Positions 1 through 11,095 of a stretch of DNA of 64,000 nt are shown here, in pieces. The DNA is from Rhineura floridana (Eukaryota > Chordata > Lepidosauria > Squamata > Rhineuridae), in the NCBI RefSeq assembly GCF_030035675.1, contig NC_084489.1, forward strand, positions 77,490,270-77,554,269. Reading direction: 5' to 3'. The notes beneath the pieces are model-generated. The model ran no database searches and was not told the DNA's origin. It saw nothing but the letters and a program-made list of their open reading frames with translations. Numbering within the stretch: position 1 is the first letter of the stretch; the number at the start of each line of letters is the position of its first letter. The position numbers were made by a program, and so were the translations under genes.

Positions 1-400
1 CACAGCAATTTATACAATGTTGGCCGTTTCACATGCCTCTCTTTTTGACAAATAACTCATCTATCCCGGATAATAACTGGTCCACTGAGGGTGGCCTCTA
101 TCACTTGTACATTTCATGTCTGTTGTTTAGTCATAACTACTTCTATTCATTAACACTGCAAAACAGAAAAGAAAAATAACATTACATAGAGACAGTCTAA
201 TAATTAGCTACAAATAGTGTTACAAAGGCTACTAATCGACCAGAAGAATGCTCGTGAAATGCTCATGCAGAAAGAATGACAATAATTACTTATATTTTAT
301 GTTCTTATGCAAATAAACTAAAAAGTAAAATATATACAGCATAGTATCTTCTAAGGTTTGTCTTAGAAAATTCAATTACCTTTCCAACAGTAGTTTATAC
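1..400. other. AT-rich intergenic DNA
   Basis: No gene or clear repeat was recognised here. The last eight bases (393-400, GTTTATAC) are the left target-site copy of the hAT element that starts at 401. Confidence 0.5.
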
Positions 401-1505
401 CAGAGCTTGGAAGTAATTAGTTACAAAAAACGAATTACTTGTCATTTATTACTTTTTTGAGGAACAAGTGGGTAATTCCTTTACATTTTGATTGTAATAG
501 AATGAGGAGTAATTTTATTACTTTTCAGGAGTAATTGTAATGTTTCCAGCATTACTTTTGGGCATTACTGGGGGGGAGCAGGGGAAGTCTTCTGTTCCTC
601 TGATTTGTGGATGAAAATCATGTGCCTCAAACCTGAGCTTCTGTGCAGCATCGCTCTTCCCTTGTGCTCTGTGGGTGGGTAGGAGGCAATAAGGGAGGAG
701 GTGGAGAGACAGGGGTGGAGTGGAGAATGGACAGTTGTGGAGAAGAATGGAGTGGTGGGAGAAAGGAGCCAGAGGGCAAGAACATAGATAAAGGAGGAGA
801 AGGAGGCATCAGCAGAATGGAGATAAAGAACTGTCGAGGTAAAAGATGGTGTGTGTGTGTGTGTGGCTACTTTGCTGCTTTTGCAGTGTTATAACCTTTT
901 TGCATCTCAGGGGAAAATGTTTGCTTGGGTGAGTGTCCCTTAGTTGGTGGCAGTGCAGGGTCAGGGAGGTGGTTAAGTGAGAGAGATTATGCTTGCTGGC
1001 TGTGTGTGTGGGGGTTGTATTTGGTTTGACGTGCAAAGATCTGAGTAGTGGCCTCTGCCTCCCTCCCCATCTCTCTTACCAGCGGAGAGACCACCACCAG
1101 AGCTTGGAAAAGTTACTTTTTTTGAACTACAACTCCCATCAGCCCCAGCCAGCATGGCCACTGGATTGGGCTGATGGGAGTTGTAGTTCAAAAAAAGTAA
1201 CTTTTCCAAGCTCTCACCACCACTGCTATCTTATGGATAAAAAGAATCATTCTACTACCTCTGTGAGTGTGTTTATTTTTAATGTTGTTTTATGCGACTT
1301 AGTGTGCAGCAGCCAAGGCCAGCACTTCAAAGCACTCTCATTTTTAAAAAAGTAACTTAAGTGTAATTGTAGTGATTACTTTTGAGTAACAACAGTCAAT
1401 TCCTTTCAGAACATTTGTAACTGTAATGGTAATTTATTCTTTTTGGGGGGCCATGTAACAGTAATTGTAATTTATTCCTTTTTAAAAGTAATCTTCCATG
1501 CTTTG
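401..1505. mobile_element. Non-autonomous hAT-type DNA transposon, 1.1 kb
   Basis: The left end reads CAGAGCTTGGAAGTAATTA; the reverse complement of the right end reads CAAAGCATGGAAGATTACT, so the ends form imperfect terminal inverted repeats beginning with CA. The element is flanked by an exact 8-bp direct repeat GTTTATAC (393-400 and 1506-1513), the target duplication expected of hAT transposition. Both arms are full of GTAATTA/TTACTTTT motifs. No transposase ORF is visible. The middle (about 560-1090) is purine-rich and G-rich, and a second MITE sits inside it at 1098-1215. Short ORFs across the middle look like chance. Confidence 0.8.
1098..1215. mobile_element. Palindromic hAT MITE nested in a larger hAT element
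   Basis: A 118-bp near-perfect palindrome. The left arm begins CAGAGCTTGGAAAAGTTAC, runs through the ACTACAACTCCCATCAGCC core, and returns as its reverse complement, ending GTAACTTTTCCAAGCTCT. It is flanked by an 8-bp duplication ACCACCAC (1090-1097 and 1216-1223). Its terminal CAGAGCTTGGAA matches the ends of the host element at 401, so the two probably used related transposases. A sister copy lies at 51275-51390. Confidence 0.85.
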
Positions 1506-1513
1506 GTTTATAC

Positions 1514-2614
1514 ATTGGAATTCATTGAGTAATTCTTAAGATATTTACAGATAAAGCATATAGTGTAGCAGCCATTTTGATGATGTCATCAGAGCTAGAT
1601 GTAATCTTTTCCAGGAGTGTCTCCCAGCTGATTTCAAAGTACAATAAACATACAACTATAATAATCTGCAATTTTGAGCTAGTAGTCAGAAGTGAAATGT
1701 TTTTACACTATTTGATGCTAAAAGTGTGCACTATACAGGGTCTTGAAATGGTAGGACAGAGCAGGGAATAGCTTGGAGCTTTTCTAAATTATCACTGGAT
1801 GAGTACCTCAGTACAACTGTTGCTTACTGGGGCTGTGCACAGTCCCTAGCAAAACAAAGCAAAAGTTCACAAAAGTGGCAGTGTCACAAAATGGCAAATG
1901 TTATTAATTAATTGATTGATTGATTAATGTCCCCATCACTCTCACAGTTGCCAGTAGGTACTCATGCTAATCCCATAACCATCTTGTAATACAGCAGTAA
2001 TTCACAACTATAAGGACTAGGAGTCACGACTGGAAGCTACACACTTTGACAGAGAAGCCCATTACCTTAACCCCAAAGAGAGAACTTCCATTCCTGTGAT
2101 GACTCACTGGTGACTAGAAGGCAAAGAGCACATGCTCAGAGACTATGTTGTTATTGCTTTACTCTAAACCCTGGCAAACATTAAGCCCTGACTCCCCTGT
2201 AAAGTCTATCCAGTGAGGACTGGGAACACCTCAGCAATTATGGATGGATTCCTATGACTATTCCAGCACACATTCCACTGTACATCTGTAGACAGTACAC
2301 TTGGCAGAATGATACAGGTGACAATCACGTTACCCTGGCAAGAGAAATCACCTTGGGATAGTTTAGTTGTTTATATGGACTCAGCTATTTTAAAAAGCTC
2401 AATAAACCTTTTGAGTTTGCCCTTCAGATTGTGCTATGTGGGAAAGCTAAGGTTAATAAGATAACAAAGATGTTGACAATCTTTGGTGGGGAAAGGAATG
2501 ATGCCTCCAGATCTGGAAAGCAAAATGCTCAAATCATTGCAGGTTCAGCTTTCATTGTTGGGGTTTAAAGCAGGAAAAAAAATAGAACTGCCTATGCTTT
2601 TACTCTGGAGTTAT
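1514..2614. other. Intergenic DNA, nothing recognised
   Basis: No coding exon, tRNA or clear repeat was recognised. A short ATTGATTGATTG stretch near 1911-1927 is simple sequence. Confidence 0.4.
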
Positions 2615-2841
2615 ATATTTATATATGTACATCCCTCCTTTTCTCCAAGGAGTTCCAAGTAGTGCATGTGATTCTTCTTTCATATTTTCCTTGCAACTAC
2701 CCTTTGAGGTAGATTAGGCTGAGAGGTAGCGATTGGCCCAAGGTTACCCACTAAACTCCATGGCTGAGTGCAGATTTGAAGGTGGGTCTCTGTGGTCCTA
2801 GTCTGACACTCTAACCACTACACCACACTGGCTCACAATCA
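2615..2841 (-). mobile_element. tRNA-derived SINE with L2-like tail
   Basis: Read on the minus strand this starts with a degenerate tRNA-like head (GCCAGTGTGGTGTAGTGGTTAG, seen reversed at about 2810-2835), continues through the conserved GGTTACCC...CCTTGGGCCAATC body and ends in a tail like the 3' end of L2 (TCCTTGGAGAAAAGGAGGG type, reversed at about 2635-2655). It is diverged, so fairly old. Confidence 0.7.
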
Positions 2842-3339
2842 AGGGCAAAAAGGAAACCAGCTTTTTGGTATTCTTTTACCTCATTCTGCCTAATGGTTGA
2901 GCCAGCCCTGTACCACAGAGAGCCAAGCTGAGAATTTTCACTGTATCTTCTATGCAATTCTCAGTAATATTTCAAACATTTTATGAAACCATCCTAAAAC
3001 TTAAGAATTACCAACTGGTGCTGAGAAGTTGCAAGCAAACATTGGGTGTTTCTCACAGACCAGTTGAAGCAGGACTAAACTCCAGTGTAGGCTGGGTGCC
3101 TCTGCTCAAGCCAAGCAGCAGAACAAGTATGCTCCAGCCCTCCCGGTGTGGGACCAAGATTCTGCATGGGTCATTAGGTGGCATGTGAGCTCTGAGGACA
3201 GAGCTGGTCTCATGAGCCCCACACAATCCTTCTCTGGCAGAGCTGAGCCGAATTCTTATTCACATAAAATGTACAATATAGTGTGTTGGTGTATGAGTGA
3301 CTATAGAAGCATAGCTAGCAGTACATATATATATATATG
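2842..3339. other. Intergenic DNA, nothing recognised
   Basis: No gene or family was recognised. A short TA-rich run (3324-3339) directly precedes the Penelope-like fragment. Confidence 0.4.
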
Positions 3340-4200
3340 AAGATAAATACCAGAGAGGGATCAGTGAACTTAAAGAACACCTTCTTCTAAGAGGATATTC
3401 TCCACATATTATCAATTGCAACACACACCGAGCCTCCATTCTGTCCAGAGAAAACCTCCTCCATCATACTGAGGTGTCAAAGAGCAGAGAGCAACAGATT
3501 CCGTTTGTGGTAGATTTCCATCCAGCATCTCCTAACTACCACCGAGCAATCAGGGAGTGCTACCCATTGCTGGCAAACTCTGAACATCTTGCTAGAGCTA
3601 TCAGCAGGCCTCCTGTTGTAGCATTTTGCCAACCTCCTAATTTGCGCAGACTGTTGGTGAGAGCAGTGCTTAAGCCACCTGTCACCAATCCAGGGTCTCA
3701 TCCTTGTCACTCCAAACGCTGTATCACCTGTGTGTACCTCAGGGAGACAGCCACTTTTACAAGCACTAGGACAGGCAGGACATATTACATCAAACAGAAC
3801 ATCACCTGCAGGTCCTGCAATATAGTTTACATCATCGAGTGCAGGAACCACAAGTTGGCAATCTTGACAAAAAAAGTGGAGCAACCAGTTGCAAAGCATT
3901 TTAACATCGAGGGTCACAGCCTGTTGGACTTTTCCATAACAGCGATAGAGATGTCAGCAGATCCAGCAGCATTGACCAAAAGGGAGAACTTTTGGATATA
4001 CTCTCTGGACACACTGGCACCACATGGCCTGAACCTGGAGGACAGTACCACCACTACTTAGCTTCTGCAAATGAAGCCCCTCTGAGCATTCCATCCTCAA
4101 AGCTCTATAACTGCCACCTTGGTAACAGCATTTGTATGTTAGCAGCTGATGAAGGCGGAAGCTGAAACGTTTTGTTAATATAATAAAAACCTCTGTTTGG
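3340..4200 (+). mobile_element. Penelope-like retroelement fossil, 3' fragment
   Basis: An open stretch (3474-4061, 195 residues) resembles the C-terminal part of Penelope-like element proteins: the end of the reverse-transcriptase thumb and linker, the CH/CC-rich segment (residues CHSKRCITCVYL and YIKQNITCRSCNIVYIIEC) that leads into the GIY-YIG-type endonuclease region, and the conserved closing RENFWIYSLDTLAPHGLN. Upstream translation (from about 3345) reads into the same protein family. The 3' flank carries the AGCTGATGAAGGCGGAAGC-type sequence usual after such ORFs. It is an incomplete, broken, old copy. Confidence 0.8.
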
Positions 4201-4219
4201 TTAATCACAATTACGTTTT

Positions 4220-4327
4220 TATATCTATCTATCTATCTCTATATATCTCTATATATCTCTATATATCTATATATCTATATCTATATATCTATATATATCT
4301 ATATCTCTCTCTCTCTCTCTATATATA
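4220..4327. repeat. TATC/TATA/CT microsatellite
   Basis: Runs of ATCTATCT pass into CTATATAT and CTCTCTCT over about 108 bp. It sits directly after the Penelope-like 3' end. Confidence 0.95.
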
Positions 4328-5035
4328 AGCATATGCTATATTAGGCTCCTCCATTTATGTCTTTGCACAGTGAAAAGACCTGTCATCCTGAGCGAAGTAA
4401 GAAGTACACGGTCAGGGAATGGAACCTTCTACCTGCTCTGAAGCAGGGCTGCTGCAGCAACTATTTCCTCCCTCTCTTCCTTGAGCAGGGAAAAAACCTG
4501 GAGCACTGGGTGGGAGTAAAGGGTGTGCAGTGAAGCAACAGAACACACAATTGCCAGTACTCAGAGCAGCGTGATGGAACAAAGGTTGATAGGAACAATG
4601 GCCTACTGAGAGCAGAGTTTGGGGGCTGGGGATATACTATCCTAGAGCAATACTAAGTGGCAGAGGATGCAGATGTCGAAGCAGCTCCAATATAATTGCA
4701 TTTGGCTTACTTTTGATGTAAGCTACTTCAGGGTGCTGCAAAAGGCAGGTTAGGAATCTAATAATAATAACAATAATATAAAAGAGGGACTTGTATGAAA
4801 AGGGACATGTAACAAACATGAACATAAGCATTTGATGCAACATTTTAAGCCACATATGTCATCATCATCATCCCTGCTATTTCCAAACTCCAGGCTGTGA
4901 GTACTATTGCTTATGTAGCCAAAACAGCTCCCACACTTCAGTGTTAGGTGAAGGGCAAAAAATATTTAAGAAAAAACCCTGAAAGGGAGAATTCAAAACC
5001 GACCTAATGAGAACTGAGGGTGATATCCAATATTT
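4328..5035. other. Intergenic DNA, nothing recognised
   Basis: No exon or clear repeat family was recognised. A short AATAATAATAA stretch near 4761-4776 could be the tail of an old LINE, but this is not supported by flanking sequence. Confidence 0.35.
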
Positions 5036-5036
5036 A

Positions 5037-5122
5037 GGCTGCAATCCAACACAGACCTGGAAGTAAGTCCCACTGAACCCAATGGAGCTTACTTCTAAGT
5101 AGACATGTGTTGGATTGCACTG
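5037..5122. repeat. Palindromic GCAATCC repeat, copy 1
   Basis: An approximately 85-bp hairpin-forming unit. TGCAATCCAACACA at the left pairs with TGTGTTGGATTGCA at the right; the inner arms AAGTAAGTCCCACTG and CAATGGAGCTTACTT also pair. The same layout recurs many times in this window, so it is a dispersed palindromic MITE-like family. Confidence 0.75.
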
Positions 5123-5123
5123 T

Positions 5124-5212
5124 TAGTCATACTCAGAATAGATCCATTGAAACCAGTAGAATTAAATTACTTAATCCCATTATTTCAGTGGTCCACTCTG
5201 AGTATGACTTAG
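5124..5212. repeat. Palindromic repeat, related family, copy 2
   Basis: TTAGTCATACTCAGAATAGA at the left pairs with a TCCACTCTGAGTATGACTTA right arm. The unit abuts the GCAATCC palindrome before it and shares the CAGTGGGTCTACTC-type core seen elsewhere in the window. Confidence 0.65.
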
Positions 5213-5569
5213 CTGAATATCAACCTGAGCATGTCCAGTGACTGTGGAATGCTGACTGACTGTTGGGGAAGAGGAGGAGAAAGAGGGATGGAATGGCAGG
5301 CTTCCGGCCTGCAACATTTTGTTCCAGCCTCCAGGTCAACTTAAAACATTTTGCTGCCTGGAGTGAGTGGAGCAGTACATTGAAGCCTCTGTGTGGATTT
5401 GGTCCAGAAAGCTGGCTTATAAATATTTAAATAATTTTATTTTAAAGACAATTACTCCCATGAAGGTGCATAATACCAAAGTCTGAGGCAGAAAATCCTA
5501 CAAATGTATCTTCCCTGGGAATAAAAAGAGAACAACAACTTTAACAACTTTAGTAACTTAACAATTTGC
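5213..5569. other. Intergenic DNA, nothing recognised
   Basis: No gene or repeat was recognised between the palindromic repeats and the next dispersed repeat. Confidence 0.35.
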
Positions 5570-5765
5570 TGCCCTTTGATGACACCCAATCAGCAGTATA
5601 GTGGCAAATTCAGAAGTGCAGGGTCCCTTCATGTTAGTCATAGCCCCTCCCCCTCCCCCTTGGGGGTTTGAGAATGAGGTCATTGTTAATGCCTTCTCCC
5701 ACATTAGACATCCTTAGGAGTCAATACGCATGAAAGGGGAGAATGTTACCTACTTAAAAGTTCCA
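5570..5765 (+). repeat. Left part of a dispersed repeat split by BovB
   Basis: The stretch from AGTGGCAAATTCAGAAGTGC through AGGAGTCAATACGCATGAAA matches 19562-19750 (AGTGGCAAAGTCAGAAGTGC ... AGGAGTCAATCAGCATGAAA). The match resumes after the LINE at about 7827 (ACTCTTCTCAGTGG), so the LINE interrupts an older dispersed repeat of unknown class. Confidence 0.7.
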
Positions 5766-7822
5766 TACTTTCTGCAAAAACAAGACCAGGAGCAGACTGC
5801 GGTACAGATCATGAACTGGTCGTATCGAAAATCAGAGTAAAGCTAAAGAAGACCAACAAAGCAATCATAATGCCAAAATACAATTTAAATAACATCCCAG
5901 AAGCATATAAAGATCAAATAAGGAACAGGTTTGAGGCTTTAAACTTAGTTGACAGAGAACCAGAAGAACTATGGAATGAAGTCAGAGGCGTTATCAGAGA
6001 AGAATGCAAAAAGACAATACCTCTAGTTAAAAAGAGAGAAAGACCTCAATGGATGACTGAAGAAACTCTTCAAATGGTTAAAGAGAGAAGGAAAGCAAAA
6101 GCAAAAGGAGATAGAAACACAGTCAGTACCCTAAATGCAACAATACAGCGACTAGTACATAGGGACAAAGAGAACTATTACAATAGTTACTGTATAGAAA
6201 TAGAAGAGGACAACAAAAAGGGTAGAACAAGAGCCCTGTTCCAAAAGATTAGAGAACTGAAAGGGAAATTTAAACCAAGAGTAAGGATGTTGAATAATCA
6301 GCAGGGGAACACACTGACTGACCCAGATGAAATAAAAGGAAGATGGAAGCAATACACTGAAGAACTCTATAAAAGAGATGCCAGGATGACAGATTCATTC
6401 ATGGAGGAACCATATGATGAAGAACCAGAAATTTTAGAATGCAAGGTGAAAGCTGCTCTTAAAATACTTGGAAGAAACAGATTTTGACTAAAATCTGTCA
6501 AGAAATAAGGAAAACTAAACAATGGCCCGCAGACTGGAAGCGTTCCATATACATCCCAATTCCAAAGAAAGGGGATCCCAGAGAATGCAGTAATTATCGA
6601 ACTATTGCCTTAATATCCCATGCAAGTAAAGTAATGCTCAAGATTCTACAACAAAGGCTCTTGCAGTATATGGAGTGAGAAATGCCAGATGTTCAAGCTG
6701 GATTTAGAAAGGGAAGAGGTACCAGAGATCATATCGCAAACATACGTTGGATAATGGAACGGAGCAAGGAATTTCAGAAGAAAATCACCCTCTGCTTTAT
6801 AGATTACAGCAAAGCCTTTGACTGTGTAGATCATGAAAAACTATGGAATGCTTTAAAAGAAATGGGGGTGCCACAGCATCTGATTGTCCTGATGCGCAAC
6901 CTATATACTGCACAAGAGGCTACTGTAAGGACAGAATATGGAGAAACCAATTGGTTCCCCATCGGAAAGGGTGTGAGACAGGGGTGTATTTTATCACCCT
7001 ATTTATTTAATCTATACACAGAACATATCATATGGAAAGCAAGATTGGACCAAGAAGAAGGAGGTGTGAAAACTGGAGGGAGAAATATCAATAATTTAAG
7101 ATATGCAGATGATACTATACTACTAGCAGAAACCAGTAATGATTTGAAATGAATGCTGATGAAAGTTCAAGAGGAAAGCACAAAAGCAGGACAACAGAAG
7201 ATTTATGCAACTTTACAGTGGACAATGAGGACATTGAACTTGTCAAGGATTATCAATACCTTGGCACAATCATTAACCAAAATGGAGACAATAGTCAAGA
7301 AATCAGAAGAAGGCTAGGACTGGGGAGGGCAGCTGTGAGGGAACTAGAAAAGATCCTCAGATGTAAAGATGTATCACTGAACACTAAAGTCAGGATAATT
7401 CAGACCATGGTATTTCCGATCTCTATGTATGGATGTGAAAGTTGGACAGTGAAAAAAGCTGATAAGAGAAAAATCAACGCATTTGAAATGTGGTGTTGGA
7501 GAAGAGCTTTGAGGATACCATGGACTGCAAAAAAGAATTGGGTGTTAGAATAAATTAAACCAGAACTATCACTAGAAGCTAAAATGATGAAACTGAGGTT
7601 ATCATACTTTGGACATATAATGAGAAGACATGATTCACTAGAAAAGATAATAATGTTTGGAAAAACAGAAGTAGAAAAAGAGGAAGGCCAAACAAGGGAT
7701 GGATTGATTCCATAAAGGAAACCACAGACCTGAACTTACAAGATCTGAACAGGGTGGTTCATGACAGATGCTCTTGGAGGCCATAAGTCGTAGTCGGCTT
7801 GGAGGCACATAACAACAACAAA
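5766..7822 (+). mobile_element. RTE/BovB LINE, 5'-truncated, ORF broken
   Basis: Translation begins in the linker just after the endonuclease domain (TRPGADCGTDHELVVSK at about 5784-5836) and follows BovB ORF2 to its end. The reverse-transcriptase blocks are clear: IPIPKKGDPRECSNYRTIAL (6557-6616), DVQAGFRKGRGTRD, CFIDYSKAFDCVDHEKLW, GVRQGCILSPYLFNLY and the catalytic YADDTILLAE (about 7101-7130). The C-terminal part has MYGCESWTVKKADKRKINAF and the FGHIMRRHDSLEK block. It is no longer coding: the frame shifts at about 6481-6487 (with loss of the block that normally follows LGRNK), there is a stop at 6676-6678, sequence is lost near 7140-7195, and there is a stop at 7551-7553. The endonuclease domain is absent. 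The 3' end is the (ACAAC)n-like tail typical of BovB. The flanks CTTAAAAG and AACAAAAGACTC suggest an AAAAG target duplication. Divergence suggests a middle-aged insertion. Confidence 0.93.
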
Positions 7823-8025
7823 AGACTCTTCTCAGTGGCTAACTAACCCTTCTTTCACTCTGATTGGCTCCAATCAGCAGGAAAGGTCAAGGAAGCATGT
7901 TAGAAGATTTTTCTAAGGGGCCAAGACACTCCCCTTTCATGCTGATTGGCTCACAAGATGCTGGAGACACTGGGACCCAGCTGGGACCATGCTGCCAAAA
8001 AAGTAAAGGGTCTAAGACCCTCCAG
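7823..8025 (+). repeat. Right part of the BovB-split dispersed repeat
   Basis: ACTCTTCTCAGTGGCTAAC, CTGATTGGCTCCAATCAGC, CTCCCCTTTCATGCTGATTG and CCAAAAAAGTAAAGGGT recur in the same order at about 20280-20400. This confirms one interrupted element with a second copy at 19.56-20.41 kb. Confidence 0.7.
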
Positions 8026-8229
8026 GCCCTGGTCAACTACACCCTGAACCCAAATCGTCTGCCTGAGGAAGAGGCTCCCTAGTGGGCTTCCTTGGCTCTC
8101 AGGCCGCCAGCTGAGGGATGAGGGAGAGACAAATCTGTAGCCAGCCTCAAAGTTCAAGGGGACAGAAAATTTGTTCTGTAATAAAATTAATTGTTCATGT
8201 TTGTAAACAAAAAAAAAGGGGGAGGAGAA

Positions 8230-9560
8230 AATTTTTAAGGGGGGGGGGCCTCGTCCTCCCTGATTATTTGACGCCATTTTCCTCTCCCTTTGTGGCCTTA
8301 ATGAGGCCGCTTATTACTTCAAGTGGAAAAAAATCCCTGGTACTTATACGATTTCAGCTGGGTAGGAGCCCAGTAGTCACCTTCGCTCCCTCCCCTGTCG
8401 AGGGTGAGGAGGAGCCAGTTTTCCACCTCCGCTTGCCTTTCTCACAGCTCTCCCCTCAAATCGAAGCCCTGAAGAAGAGGGCCGAGGACGCCCTTAAGGC
8501 ACGAAGTAAAACATGAAAGCCCATCCCCTTTCTCTCCTTCTAGCCCGCTCTTTTCAGGTTCGGGGGTGGGGAAGGGACAGGAAGTTGCCTTTTGTCTGGC
8601 CGGGGTCAGACGGAGCCGTTTTGTTCGATGAAGCTTTACCGCTTGAACACACAGAAAAGGCCAAGACCCCCTCCTCTCTGGCCAGCGCCATTGTTTCGCG
8701 CGTTTTAAAGCAAGGCAACTCCCCCCCCCACACACAAATCCGACTGGTTCGATCACTGAACCCTCCAAGTTCGCGCCTCGCCCAGCTTGGTGTTAACCAA
8801 GACATGCCAGGCGAGAGAGCGCACGCGCGCGCACACACAGAATTAGCTCTTGAGCCAGAAGGGACGCTCGTATAAGAAAAGGGTTGCTTTGGGTGAAATG
8901 AACTCCCTGAAAAATGCTCAGAGTCAAGCAGCCCGTAAAGCCAGAAACTCGGGGGGGGGAGGAGGGGCAGGAGAAACTGAGGGACGTGTTGAATGGCAGT
9001 GGTGGGTTTTGTGGGGTGGGGAGAGAGGAAACCGGTGCCCTGCTAGTCCTAGCCCAAGGAGAGAAGGTGGCTCATTTCACGACGAGCACTGTGGCCTTCG
9101 TTGTCTGCAAAAAATACGCCAGGGTCGTCGTAATGCTCCAGTTGGCAAGGAAGGGGGAGGAGGAGAGAGACCTCTATTACACCCCACTCTTCTTAGAGGT
9201 TTATTTAAACAGCCGACAAGGGAAGGGGGGGGAAACGCGGGGCTCCCTCCAGCCAGGCTCCTTATGAGCTGGTGTGAAGGACATTTCCGTGTTTGGCTTC
9301 TGCAACGGGCGAGCGCCAAACTAAATAAGTCAAGGGGGGAAGCGGCAGGCAGGAAATGGCATGTGGTCTGCGGCGGGCGGGTGTGTTTTTGTCTGCAAGG
9401 AAGTTTCCCTGGAGTGGTTTCATTTGGATTCTGTCTAGCCTCGTAGGCTCCATCGTTCCTAAGACCTCCAAGCCTGCACCATCACTGCCCCAAGGAAGAC
9501 ACCCTGCCCCAGCTTTTCGACCCAAGACGTCTGAAAGGGGATAGAGAGAGAGGGAAGGAG
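8230..9560. other. CpG-rich domain, segment A
   Basis: CpG density rises sharply after the repeats (CGCGCGTTTT at 8697, CGCACGCGCGCGC at about 8820). Many overlapping ORFs (for example 8850-9446, 198 codons) exist because the DNA is GC-rich; none resembles a known protein, has conserved motifs, or has both splice sites and codon structure. It is most likely an unmethylated regulatory CpG island or the start of an uncharacterised non-coding transcript. Confidence 0.6.
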
Positions 9561-10420
9561 AGAAGCGTAAAGCAATAGATGTGTCCCGTAAAACGTCCGT
9601 TAAAAGAAGTATGTAATTTTCCTGACATTAGAATGCACGGAGATCATAGGTTAAATATGTCGGCAAGGTAAGTAGGATAAATGGCTAGGCATTTGATATG
9701 AAATCTTTAAATATAATTCTTATTTAATGTGTTATAGCTGTAGACAGGAGGATGTGGAGCATTGCTTCCGCCTGATGTGGATGCCCAGTGCAGTGTCACT
9801 GTGCCCATGGAAAAAAAATTATTTCATTTTTATTTATCTTTCGGCGGGGGAGGCGAGAGCGGAAAATCCTTTCCAAATAGGAAAGAAGACCTTTGCAACT
9901 AGAGCATGTTTTTAAAAACGCTGTCTGCGGGGAGAAGCCCAGGGGATTGGCTCTTTGGGCCTTGTTGATGCCTCTTTGCCCCCTGGCGGTCGTTCCGTGC
10001 AAGAGGACGTCTTCCGTTAAGGATTCCAGAAGCCACCTGGGGGGAGGGGGGAATCCACACCGTCGTTGTCATTGTTTTTGCTGCTTGCAATTTATCTCCC
10101 AGCTGGAAATTAAGAAGACAGACCGAGGACTCTGGGAGGGGGGTAATGGGGAAGGCCTAGCTAGCTATGGCTGCCCTTGAATATCCTGCCCCCATCCTCT
10201 CTCTCACTCTGATGAAAAAGAGAACCCTTCCCTTCAGCAGTTTGTGTACTTTTCTTATAATAATATTTTTTACCATAATCTGTCAAGTTTCTGTTTGAAA
10301 TTAGCTGAATAAAAAGCACGGTATGTGGGATTGTACAATATACGGAACGTTTCATTCCACACAACGCTGAAAAAGAAGCAAACGTTTAATTTGTGTGCAT
10401 CCAAATAAAGTAACTATGGC
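9561..10420. other. CpG-domain linker, AT-richer, unique
   Basis: Mixed AT-rich and GC-rich unique sequence with no exon recognised. Non-repetitive stretches inside the CpG domain like this one are candidates for conserved non-coding elements. Confidence 0.35.
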
Positions 10421-10424
10421 TGAA

Positions 10425-10600
10425 GTCGTGTACGCAATTACCTGGAAGTAAGTTCCACTGAACTCAGTGGGGCTTACTGCTGAGGGAGTAGACATGCGTA
10501 AGATTGCGCGGCGAGGGCGCAATTCTAAGCACACTTCCTCGGAATCAAGTCGCTAAGAACTCAGCGGGACTTAGTAGACCTCCTTAGGATTCCCACCGCA
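10425..10600. repeat. Two palindromic repeat copies
   Basis: TACCTGGAAGTAAGTTCCACTG...CAGTGGGGCTTACTG (10439-10480) and AAGATTGCGC form one diverged GCAATCC-type palindrome. GCGCAATTCTAAGCACACTT...CAGCGGGACTTAG (10518-10577) forms a second, adjacent copy. Confidence 0.6.
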
Positions 10601-10689
10601 GAGTTTGCATGGGGTTTGCAAAGAAAGAAACAGGACTTCTCAGGAAGCTTGTGCAGATTCGGCCTCGGCTGTTCTAACTTTAAGCGCAT

Positions 10690-10772
10690 TTATTTGGAAA
10701 TTATTTATTTTATTCAATAAATGTCGATTCCGCCTTTCGACATAAACAACCTCAGGGCGGTTTACGCATGTC
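10690..10772 (-). mobile_element. L2-type LINE 3' tail fragment
   Basis: TTTATTTTATTCAATAAATG followed by CCGCCTTTCG and CTCAGGGCGGTTTA is the reversed L2 3' end also seen at 18590, 51540 and 57590. Confidence 0.65.
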
Positions 10773-10984
10773 CATTGCAACCAGTGGATCTTACTCCAAA
10801 GTAAATGCGTTTTGAATAGGGAAAACAAACAGACAATCTGCAGTTACAAGGAGAGAAAATACATTTCTAAGTCCACGTAGACACGTTTGGATGCTGTGCC
10901 TAGCGTTTCTGAAAGGTTTTATATTTATGTTTTATTTCCCAGAGTTTTTTAGCTGATGGTTTGATAACAAATTTGTGGGTCAAA

Positions 10985-11095
10985 CGAAATGGCCTGGTGG
11001 TATCCAACTAAGTCATGCTCACAGTAGACGCATTGAAATCGGCTTTAAGCCGATTGTTTCCACTCAATATCCATTGAGTGCAATATTAGCTGCTG
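10985..11095. repeat. Palindromic repeat, diverged
   Basis: ATCCAACTAAGTCATGCTCA...AGTAGACGCATTGAAATCGG with internal inverted repeats (GGCTTTAAGCC) resembles the related palindromic family at 5124 and 49830. Confidence 0.45.

Noticed and set aside
3477-3917. 146-codon minus-strand ORF
   Set aside because: Antisense shadow of the Penelope-like coding segment.
8850-9446. 198-codon plus-strand ORF
   Set aside because: No conserved domain, no splice or promoter support, and competing frames across the same DNA.
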